Below, in pieces: positions 1 through 6,603 of a DNA stretch of 8,219 nt. Location: NCBI GenBank assembly GCA_021822995.1, contig JAKAPN010000037.1:1-8219 (forward strand), given 5' to 3'. Numbering within the stretch: position 1 is the first letter of the stretch; each line of letters starts with the position of its first letter. The notes below the pieces were generated by a model. That model was given only the letters and a program-made list of their open reading frames with translations. It did not search any database and had not been told where the DNA came from. Made by a program: the position numbers and the translations under genes. This DNA comes from an archaeon. GTDB lineage: Archaea > Thermoproteota > Nitrososphaeria > Nitrososphaerales > Gagatemarchaeaceae.

Positions 1-31
1 ACATATTTTCAAAACGACAGGCCCTGAGTCC

Positions 32-39
32 TTATATAA
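32..39 (+). promoter_or_regulatory. Archaeal TATA box
   Basis: TTATATAA is the best TATA-box match in the window. At the usual archaeal spacing, transcription would start around 60-65. No convincing protein start lies there, so the box may serve a non-coding RNA, the small frame at 72, or a long leader for the membrane-protein gene about 400 bases downstream. Confidence 0.5.
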
Positions 40-45
40 CCATGA

Positions 46-60
46 TGGACAAATCGTCCA
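46..60. repeat. Small inverted repeat beside the TATA box
   Basis: TGGAC and GTCCA are perfect inverted arms separated by AAATC. The palindrome sits between the TATA box (32-39) and the expected transcription start (about 60-65), where archaeal repressors often bind. An operator role is inferred from position alone; a 5-base arm can occur by chance. Confidence 0.2.
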
Positions 61-481
61 CAACGGCGGGAATGGCGCCGCATGGGTCGTCAGAATGGCT
101 CCTTCAGACTCCGATGACCGGAATATCGCCACAAATCCCAATCCAGGCGAGGGCCAAGATGGGCGAGATAATCCAAGGCAGGTTTCGCCCGCAAGAGCGG
201 CGTGGAAAGTAGGGGTTTTAGCATACAGAACAAGCTTGACCTTCGTGCAGATTCGAGTTTCCAGGCGGCTGGCCCGAGGGTCGGGTTTAACTCCCCTGCT
301 GTCCCTGTCGGGGTTGAAGTGAGCGCTGGGAGGCCGGAAGAACACCAGGAGAGGGCGGAGAGACGGGCCCCCGCCTGCGCCACCCAAGACTGTGCGATGA
401 TGCGTAGCTACGCTTCAGGAAGAGGCGGGTAAGGGGCTGACCGACATCTCGGCCGTCGGCTTTGCCATCTACCTCGCGGCT

Positions 482-2254
482 GTGCTTTCGCCGGGTTACG
501 GCCTGGGAACACTCACCGGCAAGTGGAAGAGCGACCCGGGGCTGTCGCGGCAGATCGGGTTTTCACTCGGATATGGGCTCGCGGTAGACACCGCAGCCCT
601 GGCTATCGGGACCCTCGGGCTCAGGCTCGGGCCACTTGTCCTGGCAGGGGTATACCCCTGGACCGTCTATTCGCTCGTCGGCCTGGGCCCCGCCTTGGTG
701 CTCATCTCCGCCTTGGCGGGTCATGAGAAGCCGAAGGCGCCCACGATATCCAAGTCCGACCTCGCGGTGCTCGGGTGCTCCGCAGTCGTCGCGCTGGTGG
801 CGTGGCTTTACTTTGCGAAGTACCCGGTCTTCCCCATCTACTACAACCCCGACTTCGTTGCGAACGTCGGGCAGCCCGCGGCGCTGGTGGCTGGGACCAT
901 GACCTCGTTCAGGCTGCTGCTCTATGGGGCCGCGTACTACCAGGTGGCGGCGTCGTTCGCCGTGGTCGGGTCGAGCTCGTTGGCGACGGCCGAGGTCGCG
1001 ATGACGCTGCTGGCCGTGCTCTCGCCGGCCCTGGTGTACGCGGTCGCGTCAGACCTGTTCTCGAGCAGGAGGCCGGCGCTGATAGCCGTGATCCTGTACT
1101 CCCTGGCCGGGACCACGTGGGCCCAGATGATATATTCGGACGGGCTTTACCCGAACTTCGTCGGGACGCTGCTCGGGCTGGTGCTCGTCGCCGCGTTCTT
1201 CGACGTGGGGCGGGGGGCGAAGTCGTGGCGGGCCTGGGTCGCCTTCGCGGCGGCGGTGGTCGCGACGTACTTCTCGCACTTCACGGTGCTCGCGGTGATG
1301 GGGTCGCTCCTGGCGGTGTCTGTGGCGCTGGGCCTCATGAAGAGCCCCAGGTTCAAAGGGTCGTTGGCGGCGTTGGCGGCGATGGTCGTTCCCGGGGGCG
1401 TGGGGCTCCTGGTGTTTCACAGGCTGATCGGAAGGGTGATCGCGACTTCGTACCAGGGGGTGGGATTCCAGCCGCTCGCCACGTACCTTTCAGCGGTGCT
1501 GGCGCCTGTGCCGTCGCTGGCTTACCTGGCATCTGACATCAGGAACGACGTCGGGTTCCTCGCCATGGCGTTTCTCTTCGGAGTAGGGGCGTACAGGGCT
1601 GGGAAGACCCGCGACCCGGGGCTCCTCCTCTTGGCGATCTGGTTCTTCGCAGTTTTGGTCGTCGCACCACAGGACTCGGCTGCCTGGCGCTTCTCGCTCG
1701 AGGCGGTGTTGCCGATGACGCTCCTCGCTGGGTACGGGCTCCACTCGATCATGCCCCAGAAGAGGGTGACGAAACAGCAGAGGGCCAGGGCGGGCGACCC
1801 GTACAAGTTCGGGATCGTGGTTCTCGCGCTCCTCTTCGTGACCCCGATAGTCGCGCCCGGGTGGGCTTCGACGCTCGCCCTGAACCTCTCTCAAGGGAGC
1901 GGGCAGGAGGCGCAGATACAGCTGCAGGTCCAAGATGCCATGACGTGGCTCGGCCAGAACACGCCGAAGTCGGCGTACCTGCTTTCGGTCACGGACCCGA
2001 CCTTCCTCTACGCGAGCGTCCAGATAGGACGCAACTGCACGTACGAATACTTCGGGAACGAGACGCAGGCGGTCTCGTTCGCCCGCGCGGAGGGGATGGG
2101 CTACATCGTAGTGACGTTACACAACGTGTTCTACAACCCGTCAGTCCAAGCGTCCGATACGGCGACGAACCTGCCGTGGTACACGTATCGGTCCACGGCG
2201 AACGTGACCCTCGCTTACAGCAACCCGGACGTGAAGGTATTCCGCCTCGGATGA
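482..2254 (+). CDS. GT-C superfamily membrane glycosyltransferase-like protein
   Basis: This 590-residue polytopic membrane protein has about 13 hydrophobic segments between residues 24 and 461 and a C-terminal soluble domain (about 462-590) probably outside the cell. The layout matches GT-C enzymes, which transfer sugars from lipid-phosphate donors on the outer face. GT-C-like points are an acidic first large loop (YYNPDF, 120-125), SHF at 265-267, and WRFSLEAVLP (402-411) before a late helix. The C-terminal domain carries AMTWLGQNTP (486-495) and sequons NLS 468, NCT 518, NET 526 and NVT 574. I cannot assign a donor or acceptor. The start is doubtful: GTG 482 has no ribosome binding site and lies inside what looks like the first helix. 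The same frame stays open back to 401 and encodes the missing half (SAVGFAIYLAAV). It converges on the minus-strand glycan block. Membrane protein: near certain. GT-C assignment: moderate. Confidence 0.8.
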   Translation: MLSPGYGLGTLTGKWKSDPGLSRQIGFSLGYGLAVDTAALAIGTLGLRLGPLVLAGVYPWTVYSLVGLGPALVLISALAGHEKPKAPTISKSDLAVLGCSAVVALVAWLYFAKYPVFPIYYNPDFVANVGQPAALVAGTMTSFRLLLYGAAYYQVAASFAVVGSSSLATAEVAMTLLAVLSPALVYAVASDLFSSRRPALIAVILYSLAGTTWAQMIYSDGLYPNFVGTLLGLVLVAAFFDVGRGAKSWRAWVAFAAAVVATYFSHFTVLAVMGSLLAVSVALGLMKSPRFKGSLAALAAMVVPGGVGLLVFHRLIGRVIATSYQGVGFQPLATYLSAVLAPVPSLAYLASDIRNDVGFLAMAFLFGVGAYRAGKTRDPGLLLLAIWFFAVLVVAPQDSAAWRFSLEAVLPMTLLAGYGLHSIMPQKRVTKQQRARAGDPYKFGIVVLALLFVTPIVAPGWASTLALNLSQGSGQEAQIQLQVQDAMTWLGQNTPKSAYLLSVTDPTFLYASVQIGRNCTYEYFGNETQAVSFARAEGMGYIVVTLHNVFYNPSVQASDTATNLPWYTYRSTANVTLAYSNPDVKVFRLG

Positions 2255-2283
2255 GGGGCGCACGCCGGGGAGGGACGAGACCG

Positions 2284-2303
2284 GGTCCGTCGGAGACGGG
2301 ACC
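2284..2303. terminator. Hairpin between convergent genes, possible two-way terminator
   Basis: GGTCCGTC (2284-2291), loop GGA, then GACGGGACC (2295-2303) form an 8-pair stem with one bulged G. It fills the end of the 48-base spacer between the membrane-protein stop (2254) and touches the stop codon of the opposing gene (2303-2305). There is no T-run, which archaeal termination normally needs, so it may instead stabilise the 3' ends or act as a weak terminator. Confidence 0.35.
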
Positions 2304-3646
2304 TACTCGTAGCCGAGGCGCCTTAAGCGCTCCCTGACTTCCATGTCGTCGTGGGCGAAGGCGCCCATCGATTCGCCGAGGGATGCGGGGACGTCGAAGT
2401 CGTGGGTGAAGGTGGGAAGGCTCGACGCAGCGTCTCTCGCGGCCTCCGGAGAGAACGAGCCGCGAAGCTCCTCTATCGCATCCCTGGTCTTGTTGTAGAC
2501 GGCGCTCCCTTCCGGGCCGAAGACACGCACCCGGTGGTCGAACGACGAGATCAGGGCGGACCGCTCCCGCTCGTCCTTCGCGAGCGGGAGGACGGAAGAG
2601 CTCGGCCCGAAAGACTCGGCCATGGCTATGTCCGAGCCCAAGGTCGGCGCCTCGCCGCCGGTCGCGTACCCGACCAGGGACTTCACAGATGCGAGGCTGA
2701 CATGGCGACCCGGCTTCAGCACGGGTAACTCCGCGGGGTAACGGACGTAGAGCGGGACCTGCAGGAGCCGGTCGTCCAGGGTGAGCTCATGGCCATACAC
2801 CCCCCCTTCGCCGAGGAGCTGTCCGTGGTCGGAGGTGACTATCACGAGCGACCTTTCGAGGCGACTCCCTAGGGCTTCGAGGAGCTCGAGCCCCCTCTCC
2901 ACCGCCAGCGTCGCGTGCCTGGGGTACCGCTCCTTCCAGTTGAGGGGCGGGCCGGCAGGGTTCCCTGTGATGGTCTCGTACTGCCGCTGGATGAGTGAAG
3001 GGGCGTCGCTCCAGTTGTATGGCTCGTGCGCCTCCATCAGGTTCGCGAAGAGGAAGAACGGTGGGGCGAGCTTCTTCCGCACTGTCTCCCTTATCACGAA
3101 CTTCGACCCCTTTTCCATCGGGTGCAGCCCGAGCGCCTTCCCTGTCCCCCTTCTCAACTTCATGGAAAGCTGCGCGCGGATAGTCCCGAACTGGCGGTCG
3201 AGGAGCAGTTTCGCCGCCTTGCGGAGCAACGAAGAGCGGTCGTAGAGGTACGGGGGCTCGTGCGCAGACTTTCCGTTGAAGTCAAAGAGCGCGTAGTCGT
3301 CGAACTCGTACCCGAAGGGGGGAGAGACGAGCGGGTTGCAAGAGTAGCCCACTGTGCTGTACCCGAGCCCGCGTACTTCAGAGAGGATAGTCTCTTGGGT
3401 CCGCAGCCCGGATGAGCTCAGCTCAGCCATCCTCCTGGCGCTGTTGTCCGAGTTGAACGACCGGTGGATCCCGTGCTGGGAAGGCATCAGGCCGGTGAAC
3501 ATGGATGCGTGCGACGGCGCGGTCCAGTTGTCTGTGGAGATGGCGCCTTCGTACCTCCTGAAGCCCATGCTTTCCAGGCGTGCGAGCCCCCCGGCGTGGT
3601 CTTCCCGGAGTGTGTCCAGCACGAGCAAGACGACGTTGAACTTCAT
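2303..3646 (-). CDS. Sulfatase/alkaline-phosphatase-superfamily enzyme with Thr at the nucleophile position
   Basis: This 447-residue enzyme has the sulfatase-type fold. Metal-site and active-site signatures are clear: VVLLVLDTLREDH (residues 5-17, Asp11), WTAPSHASMFTG (41-52), NLMEAHEPY (202-210), SDHG (272-275) and YGHELTLDD (284-292). It ends in RERLRRLGYE, the tail typical of sulfatases. True sulfatases have Cys or Ser in C/S-x-P-x-R for formylglycine; here the site reads T-A-P-S-H, so Thr42 is the likely nucleophile and the Arg is His46. Thr is the nucleophile of phosphoglycerol and phosphoethanolamine transferases of this superfamily, so a phospho-group transferase or hydrolase acting on surface glycans is the better guess. 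It has no membrane helix or signal peptide, unlike those transferases, and so appears cytoplasmic. ATG 3646 overlaps the upstream glycosyltransferase stop by four bases (ATGA), implying translational coupling. Superfamily is sure; reaction is not. Confidence 0.9.
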   Translation of the reverse strand: MKFNVVLLVLDTLREDHAGGLARLESMGFRRYEGAISTDNWTAPSHASMFTGLMPSQHGIHRSFNSDNSARRMAELSSSGLRTQETILSEVRGLGYSTVGYSCNPLVSPPFGYEFDDYALFDFNGKSAHEPPYLYDRSSLLRKAAKLLLDRQFGTIRAQLSMKLRRGTGKALGLHPMEKGSKFVIRETVRKKLAPPFFLFANLMEAHEPYNWSDAPSLIQRQYETITGNPAGPPLNWKERYPRHATLAVERGLELLEALGSRLERSLVIVTSDHGQLLGEGGVYGHELTLDDRLLQVPLYVRYPAELPVLKPGRHVSLASVKSLVGYATGGEAPTLGSDIAMAESFGPSSSVLPLAKDERERSALISSFDHRVRVFGPEGSAVYNKTRDAIEELRGSFSPEAARDAASSLPTFTHDFDVPASLGESMGAFAHDDMEVRERLRRLGYE

Positions 3647-4968
3647 CGGGGCGATGTGGCCTTTCGTGCCTTCAGTGTCTTAAGTGCTTTCAACTCGGTG
3701 GAAGCGACCCGGTCCCATGTGAACGTCCCTGCCAGTTCTGCGCCCCGCCTTGACAGCGCGGCCCTGCGACCGTCGTCGGCGAGGAGGGCGCAGATCTGCG
3801 AAGCGAAGGCGCCCGCGTCCCCGGGCGGGGCATATACAGCCGCTTGGCCGAACACCTCCCGGAGCGCGGCGAGGTCAGAGATGACGCAGGCACACCCGGA
3901 CGCCATCGCCTCCGCTGTCGACATGCTGAACCCCTCGTGCAGCGACGGCAGCACGAACAGCTTGGCGTTGGCGTAAAGGGCCGCGAGCTCTTCGTCCGAG
4001 AGATACCCACGGACGGAGACATCCCCAGTCAGGCCGATGGCGTCCACCGCACCGCGGAGCTCTTCGAGCTGGCTCCCGTACCCCCCGGCGACCACGAGCC
4101 TGGACCCCGGCCTCTCTTCGAGGACCGACTTCCAGATCTCCGGGAGGCGCAGCACGCCCTTGTATGGGAGGAAGGTCCCTGTGTAGACGGCGTCCACTGG
4201 CCGGTCCTCGGGGGACGGGCAGGGCTCTCGGCCCAGGCCGCACCCGCTCACCAAGAACTTGTCAGGGGGGACACCCCAGGCAGCAGAGAAGTCCCGCATC
4301 GTAGCCTTGCTCACGGCGATTATGACGTCGGCCCTCCTCCCGATGGCATAATTCGCTTCATGGAGCAGGGCGACTCCGATGCCTCGGAGGAGTCCCAGGG
4401 GGCCCGGGTAGTTCGGACGTCTTGCGAGGCTGACCGCGTCCCCTTCGTCCAGGTGGTGGACTACGATCCCGAGTGGCCTGCGCAGCAGCTTCGAAAGGAT
4501 GTATGCTGGGAAGAGGTTGACCCAGTTCCTGTCCCCGCAAAGGACTACGTCAGGAGGCGGACGCGCCCTGCTCAGCTGCACCCCCCTGCGGACCGCAGAG
4601 ATGACCGTGAGCGCGTCCAGCGGCAGCCGGTTCTCCCTGAAAGAGTAGACCTTCACCTCGGCGGTTTCCGACCCGCCGGTGCCAGCGCCCCCGGTTATGG
4701 AGGGCGAGCGCTCGACCGTCGTCACTTCGGCACCTAGGGAACGATATGCTTCCACGGTCTTCACGAACCTCGTCTCGGACCCGTGGAGGCCCGAATCCGC
4801 GCCCCAGACGGCTATGAACAGGTAAAGGACCGAGAAGGGCGAAGCGCGAGGACGGGGGGGAGTCAATTCCGTGCGGGTGCCAGCCGGAGGGATACGGTCC
4901 CCACGGGTCGCGTCGCTGCCGCAGGGAGACGGGGGGCCACACCCCTCGAAGGGGGCGGGAGCTCGCAT
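3643..4968 (-). CDS. GT4-family glycosyltransferase (GT-B fold)
   Basis: This cytoplasmic enzyme should transfer a sugar from a nucleotide-sugar donor to a growing glycan or lipid-linked acceptor. With residues numbered from GTG 5019, the N-terminal Rossmann domain begins at FSVLYLFIAVWG (62-73), with GLHGSE at 77-82. The C-terminal donor domain has VYTGTFLPYKG (278-288), a GYLSDEELAALYANA stretch (338-352), and LPSLHEGFSMSTAEAMASG (357-375), whose E362 and E370 form the E-x7-E motif of GT4 retaining enzymes. The start is uncertain. GTG 5019 lies upstream of the transcription start predicted from the TATA box at 5036-5031, so I use ATG 4968 (441 residues). TTG 4866 (407 residues) fits the family length better, since everything before residue 60 is Pro/Arg/Gly-rich and unlike GT4 proteins. 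The stop overlaps the sulfatase-fold gene (ATGA). Donor and acceptor cannot be read from the sequence. Confidence 0.92.
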   Translation of the reverse strand: MRAPAPFEGCGPPSPCGSDATRGDRIPPAGTRTELTPPRPRASPFSVLYLFIAVWGADSGLHGSETRFVKTVEAYRSLGAEVTTVERSPSITGGAGTGGSETAEVKVYSFRENRLPLDALTVISAVRRGVQLSRARPPPDVVLCGDRNWVNLFPAYILSKLLRRPLGIVVHHLDEGDAVSLARRPNYPGPLGLLRGIGVALLHEANYAIGRRADVIIAVSKATMRDFSAAWGVPPDKFLVSGCGLGREPCPSPEDRPVDAVYTGTFLPYKGVLRLPEIWKSVLEERPGSRLVVAGGYGSQLEELRGAVDAIGLTGDVSVRGYLSDEELAALYANAKLFVLPSLHEGFSMSTAEAMASGCACVISDLAALREVFGQAAVYAPPGDAGAFASQICALLADDGRRAALSRRGAELAGTFTWDRVASTELKALKTLKARKATSPR

Positions 4969-5030
4969 CCGGAGCGTCGCCTCGCCGCGCCGGTCCCGAA
5001 TTTCAAGGATGGCATTCACCCCGACCGGAG

Positions 5031-5036
5031 CTTATA
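5031..5036 (-). promoter_or_regulatory. TATA box of the GT4 / sulfatase-fold gene pair
   Basis: On the minus strand, TATAAG sits in the 44-base gap after the CapK-like gene. The predicted transcription start is near 5007, downstream of GTG 5019, which argues that translation begins at ATG 4968 or TTG 4866. It would let the two downstream genes be expressed apart from the CapK-like gene. Confidence 0.4.
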
Positions 5037-5063
5037 GAGGTTTGAAGCCTGAGCTGTGCTCGA

Positions 5064-6383
5064 CTAGGCCGCTACGGAGCGGCTTGCAGGAGCCTGGGCC
5101 AGGAACGGGCGGTATTTGGCGCCGACCTTCAGCCCTTCCCATTCTTCGACCTCGATCGCAACGGCGCCTCCCACCGCGCCCTCCAGGAACCGGTGCATGG
5201 CAAGGAGGGCAGGTCCGTCCACCTTGACTTGGGATCTCAGAATGAACCTATCATCCCCCTGCTGGGCAAGCTGGTAGTTGATGGGTCCGAGGAGCCCGTC
5301 GAAGAACTCGACCACGAAGTGCGGGGAGAGCGTCGTCCCGCCTTTACGCACGAGGAAGTCCTGCTTCCTCCCGCTTACGAATTTCAGCCGGGGCAGATAG
5401 GAACCGCACTCGCACTTCTCCTCATCGGCGAGGGTCGCGTAGTCTCCCGTCCTGTATCTTATCAAAGGCATCGCCCTGTTGAGCATCGTGGTGATCACCA
5501 CCTCGCCTTCTTCACCGGGCGAGGCTGGCTCCTCCCCCTTCAAGACTTCCATCAGGTGGTAGTCGGTGAACACGTGTATGCCCGTCTGGGCGGAGCACTC
5601 GCCACCGATCGCGCCGACCTCGGCCGACCCGTAGTTGGCGGTGACCATGGCGTTGTACCTCGATTCGATCTCTTTCTTTGCGGCTGGGAAGAGAGCTTCA
5701 GCCCCAGCTGCGACGCGGTCGACTGAGAATTCGAGGCCCTCTTCTTCCATCGCCCTCCCGACGGCAACCAGGACGCTCGCCTTCCCCTTCAGGACGTCGA
5801 GCTTGGTCCTGCTCAACTCCCGGGCGGCGAGGCGGAAGGACCGGACGCCTCGGGTGACGAGGACAGTCCTCAGAAGCATCATCTCCGAGTCCACGGTTCC
5901 GACAATCGTCTTGAAGGGATAGTTCGACCTGTTCCCGAAGTATGTCCAGCGGTCGGTGTCGGCTAGGACCATCTGCGCGCCCCTGGCCAGGAAAGGGATG
6001 CCAGCCATCCAGTTCCTTCTGAACCCCAACCCCCAGCCGATGTCGATGAAGTTGGCGTCCATGAAGAATTCGACTCGCTGTCCGGTGGTCCCGGACGTCT
6101 TTCTAGAGAGCGCAGGCCTTGTCTGCAGGGAGCGGAGGGCAGCGCCAGCGGCGAGTATCTTGGGTTTGTCAAGGTCGGGCATGCGGCCAAGGTCGTTGGG
6201 AGAACGGATGGCGTCGGGGCCCAGCTTCCCCCCCTTCATCAGCCGGTGATAGTACGGCACAGTGTTGTACGAGTAGCGCACAGCCGCCCGCAGCCTTTTC
6301 GCCTGGAGGTCGAGAAGGTCGTTCTTCCCGAGACGATAGGTGCGCTTCGCCCGCAGATAGTGATAGAAACCTCGGGGGAGCAT
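5064..6383 (-). CDS. PaaK/CapK-type adenylate-forming enzyme
   Basis: This 439-residue member of the ANL (AMP-forming) superfamily belongs to the phenylacetate-CoA ligase/CapK branch. It should activate a carboxylic acid with ATP as an acyl-adenylate, then pass it to CoA or another acceptor. Visible motifs are the N-terminal LRAAVRYSYNTVPYY region (31-45), the P-loop SGTTG (97-101), YGSAE (251-255), IRYRTGD (308-314), the family's CECG (324-327), the hinge region GRKQDFLVRKGG (338-349) and a C-terminal GAKYRPFL (421-428). The catalytic Lys of the last domain is plausibly K423. There is no signal peptide or membrane segment. In polysaccharide loci CapK-like proteins are thought to supply acyl or amino-acyl decorations; phenylacetate degradation is unlikely, since no paa genes are nearby. 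It is the first gene of the minus-strand block, 44 bases or more before the GT4 gene. ATG 6383 has no strong ribosome binding site. The substrate is unknown. Confidence 0.93.
   Translation of the reverse strand: MLPRGFYHYLRAKRTYRLGKNDLLDLQAKRLRAAVRYSYNTVPYYHRLMKGGKLGPDAIRSPNDLGRMPDLDKPKILAAGAALRSLQTRPALSRKTSGTTGQRVEFFMDANFIDIGWGLGFRRNWMAGIPFLARGAQMVLADTDRWTYFGNRSNYPFKTIVGTVDSEMMLLRTVLVTRGVRSFRLAARELSRTKLDVLKGKASVLVAVGRAMEEEGLEFSVDRVAAGAEALFPAAKKEIESRYNAMVTANYGSAEVGAIGGECSAQTGIHVFTDYHLMEVLKGEEPASPGEEGEVVITTMLNRAMPLIRYRTGDYATLADEEKCECGSYLPRLKFVSGRKQDFLVRKGGTTLSPHFVVEFFDGLLGPINYQLAQQGDDRFILRSQVKVDGPALLAMHRFLEGAVGGAVAIEVEEWEGLKVGAKYRPFLAQAPASRSVAA
5068..5083. terminator. Hairpin at the 3' end of the CapK-like gene
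   Basis: GCCGCT, four loop bases and AGCGGC form a perfect 6-base stem, extendable by wobble and A-T pairs, over the last codons before the stop at 5064-5066. No T-run follows on the minus strand. It could reduce read-through into the GT4 gene or simply protect the mRNA end; transcription termination is uncertain. Confidence 0.25.
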
Positions 6384-6457
6384 CTACCCCGACCTGGCCT
6401 CTCTTGCCAATATGACGTTGCTAAAGCTCAACTTTCCGCCGAAGCTTGCCTTCGCGG

Positions 6458-6465
6458 ATAAAAGG
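6458..6465 (-). promoter_or_regulatory. Candidate TATA box of the CapK-like gene
   Basis: CCTTTTAT on the minus strand predicts transcription from about 6435, giving a leader of roughly 50 bases before ATG 6383. A weaker alternative, TCATATTG around 6416-6409, would give a nearly leaderless mRNA. The sequence cannot decide between them. Confidence 0.35.
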
Positions 6466-6539
6466 TTGCGGGGCGGGATCGGCGCATCGAGGAACCGGCG
6501 CCCAAGGCGGGATTGCTGCGGCTGGGTGAACGGGCCATC

Positions 6540-6550
6540 AACCCTGGGTT
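6540..6550. promoter_or_regulatory. Palindrome in the divergent promoter region
   Basis: AACCC-T-GGGTT is a perfect inverted repeat in the 220-base region between the divergent CapK-like and transporter genes. It lies about 20 bases upstream of the transporter's TATA box, a common position for archaeal activator sites. A regulatory role is inferred from position; no second copy was seen in this region. Confidence 0.25.
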
Positions 6551-6571
6551 TAGAGGGCGAAAGCGGTCGTG

Positions 6572-6579
6572 CTTAAGTA
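6572..6579 (+). promoter_or_regulatory. TATA-like box of the transporter gene
   Basis: CTTAAGTA is centred about 28 bases before TTG 6604, so transcription would begin at or beside the start codon and the mRNA would be leaderless. A second candidate, CATATAGA at 6581-6588, would start transcription near 6610 and favour ATG 6643 instead. Confidence 0.4.
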
Positions 6580-6603
6580 GCATATAGAACGGGCAAATGT
6601 TTC

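Larger units (their letters stand above)
1..396. other. Stretch without a recognised gene; possible structured RNA
   Basis: I recognise no gene here. A clear TATA box at 32-39 would place transcription near 60-65 on the plus strand. Downstream are short potential hairpins: 85-119 (GGTC, GTC and GAA arms against TTC, GAC and GACC, around a 7-base loop), 261-272 (CCAG/CTGG), 271-287 (CCCGA/TCGGG plus two G-U pairs; it shares bases with the previous one) and 293-313 (CCCC/GGGG). A 46-codon plus-strand frame (72-212, ATG) follows the TATA box, but its protein resembles nothing I know. On the minus strand one frame is free of stops from 414 to the left edge (possible starts TTG 387, GTG 345) and continues outside the window. 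Its codon choice is less GC-biased than that of the real genes here. No tRNA, rRNA, SRP RNA or RNase P RNA signature was found. A non-coding RNA or a decayed gene are both possible. Confidence 0.3.

Noticed and set aside
72..212. 46-codon frame starting with ATG shortly after the TATA box
   Set aside because: There is no ribosome binding site and no recognisable family, and the ATG lies about 36 bases from the TATA box, too far for a leaderless start. Kept only as a remark in the region entry.
240..320. Possible tRNA, suggested by GGGTTTAACTCCC and ATTCGAG words
   Set aside because: The T-stem does not pair over five bases, and no matching acceptor, D or anticodon stems were found on either strand.
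1366..1384. Direct repeat of GTTGGCGGC
   Set aside because: Two copies only, inside the membrane-protein gene, encoding an Ala/Leu-rich helix; ordinary low-complexity coding DNA.
775..1536. 253-codon open frame on the plus strand, in another frame of the membrane-protein gene
   Set aside because: It is Arg/Gly-rich with no membrane or domain pattern, and its length is expected from GC-rich DNA overlapping a strongly membrane-like protein.
3844..4737. 297-codon open frame on the plus strand, opposite the GT4 gene
   Set aside because: The opposite strand encodes clear GT4 motifs; this frame is an Arg/Pro/Glu-rich antisense shadow with no family resemblance.
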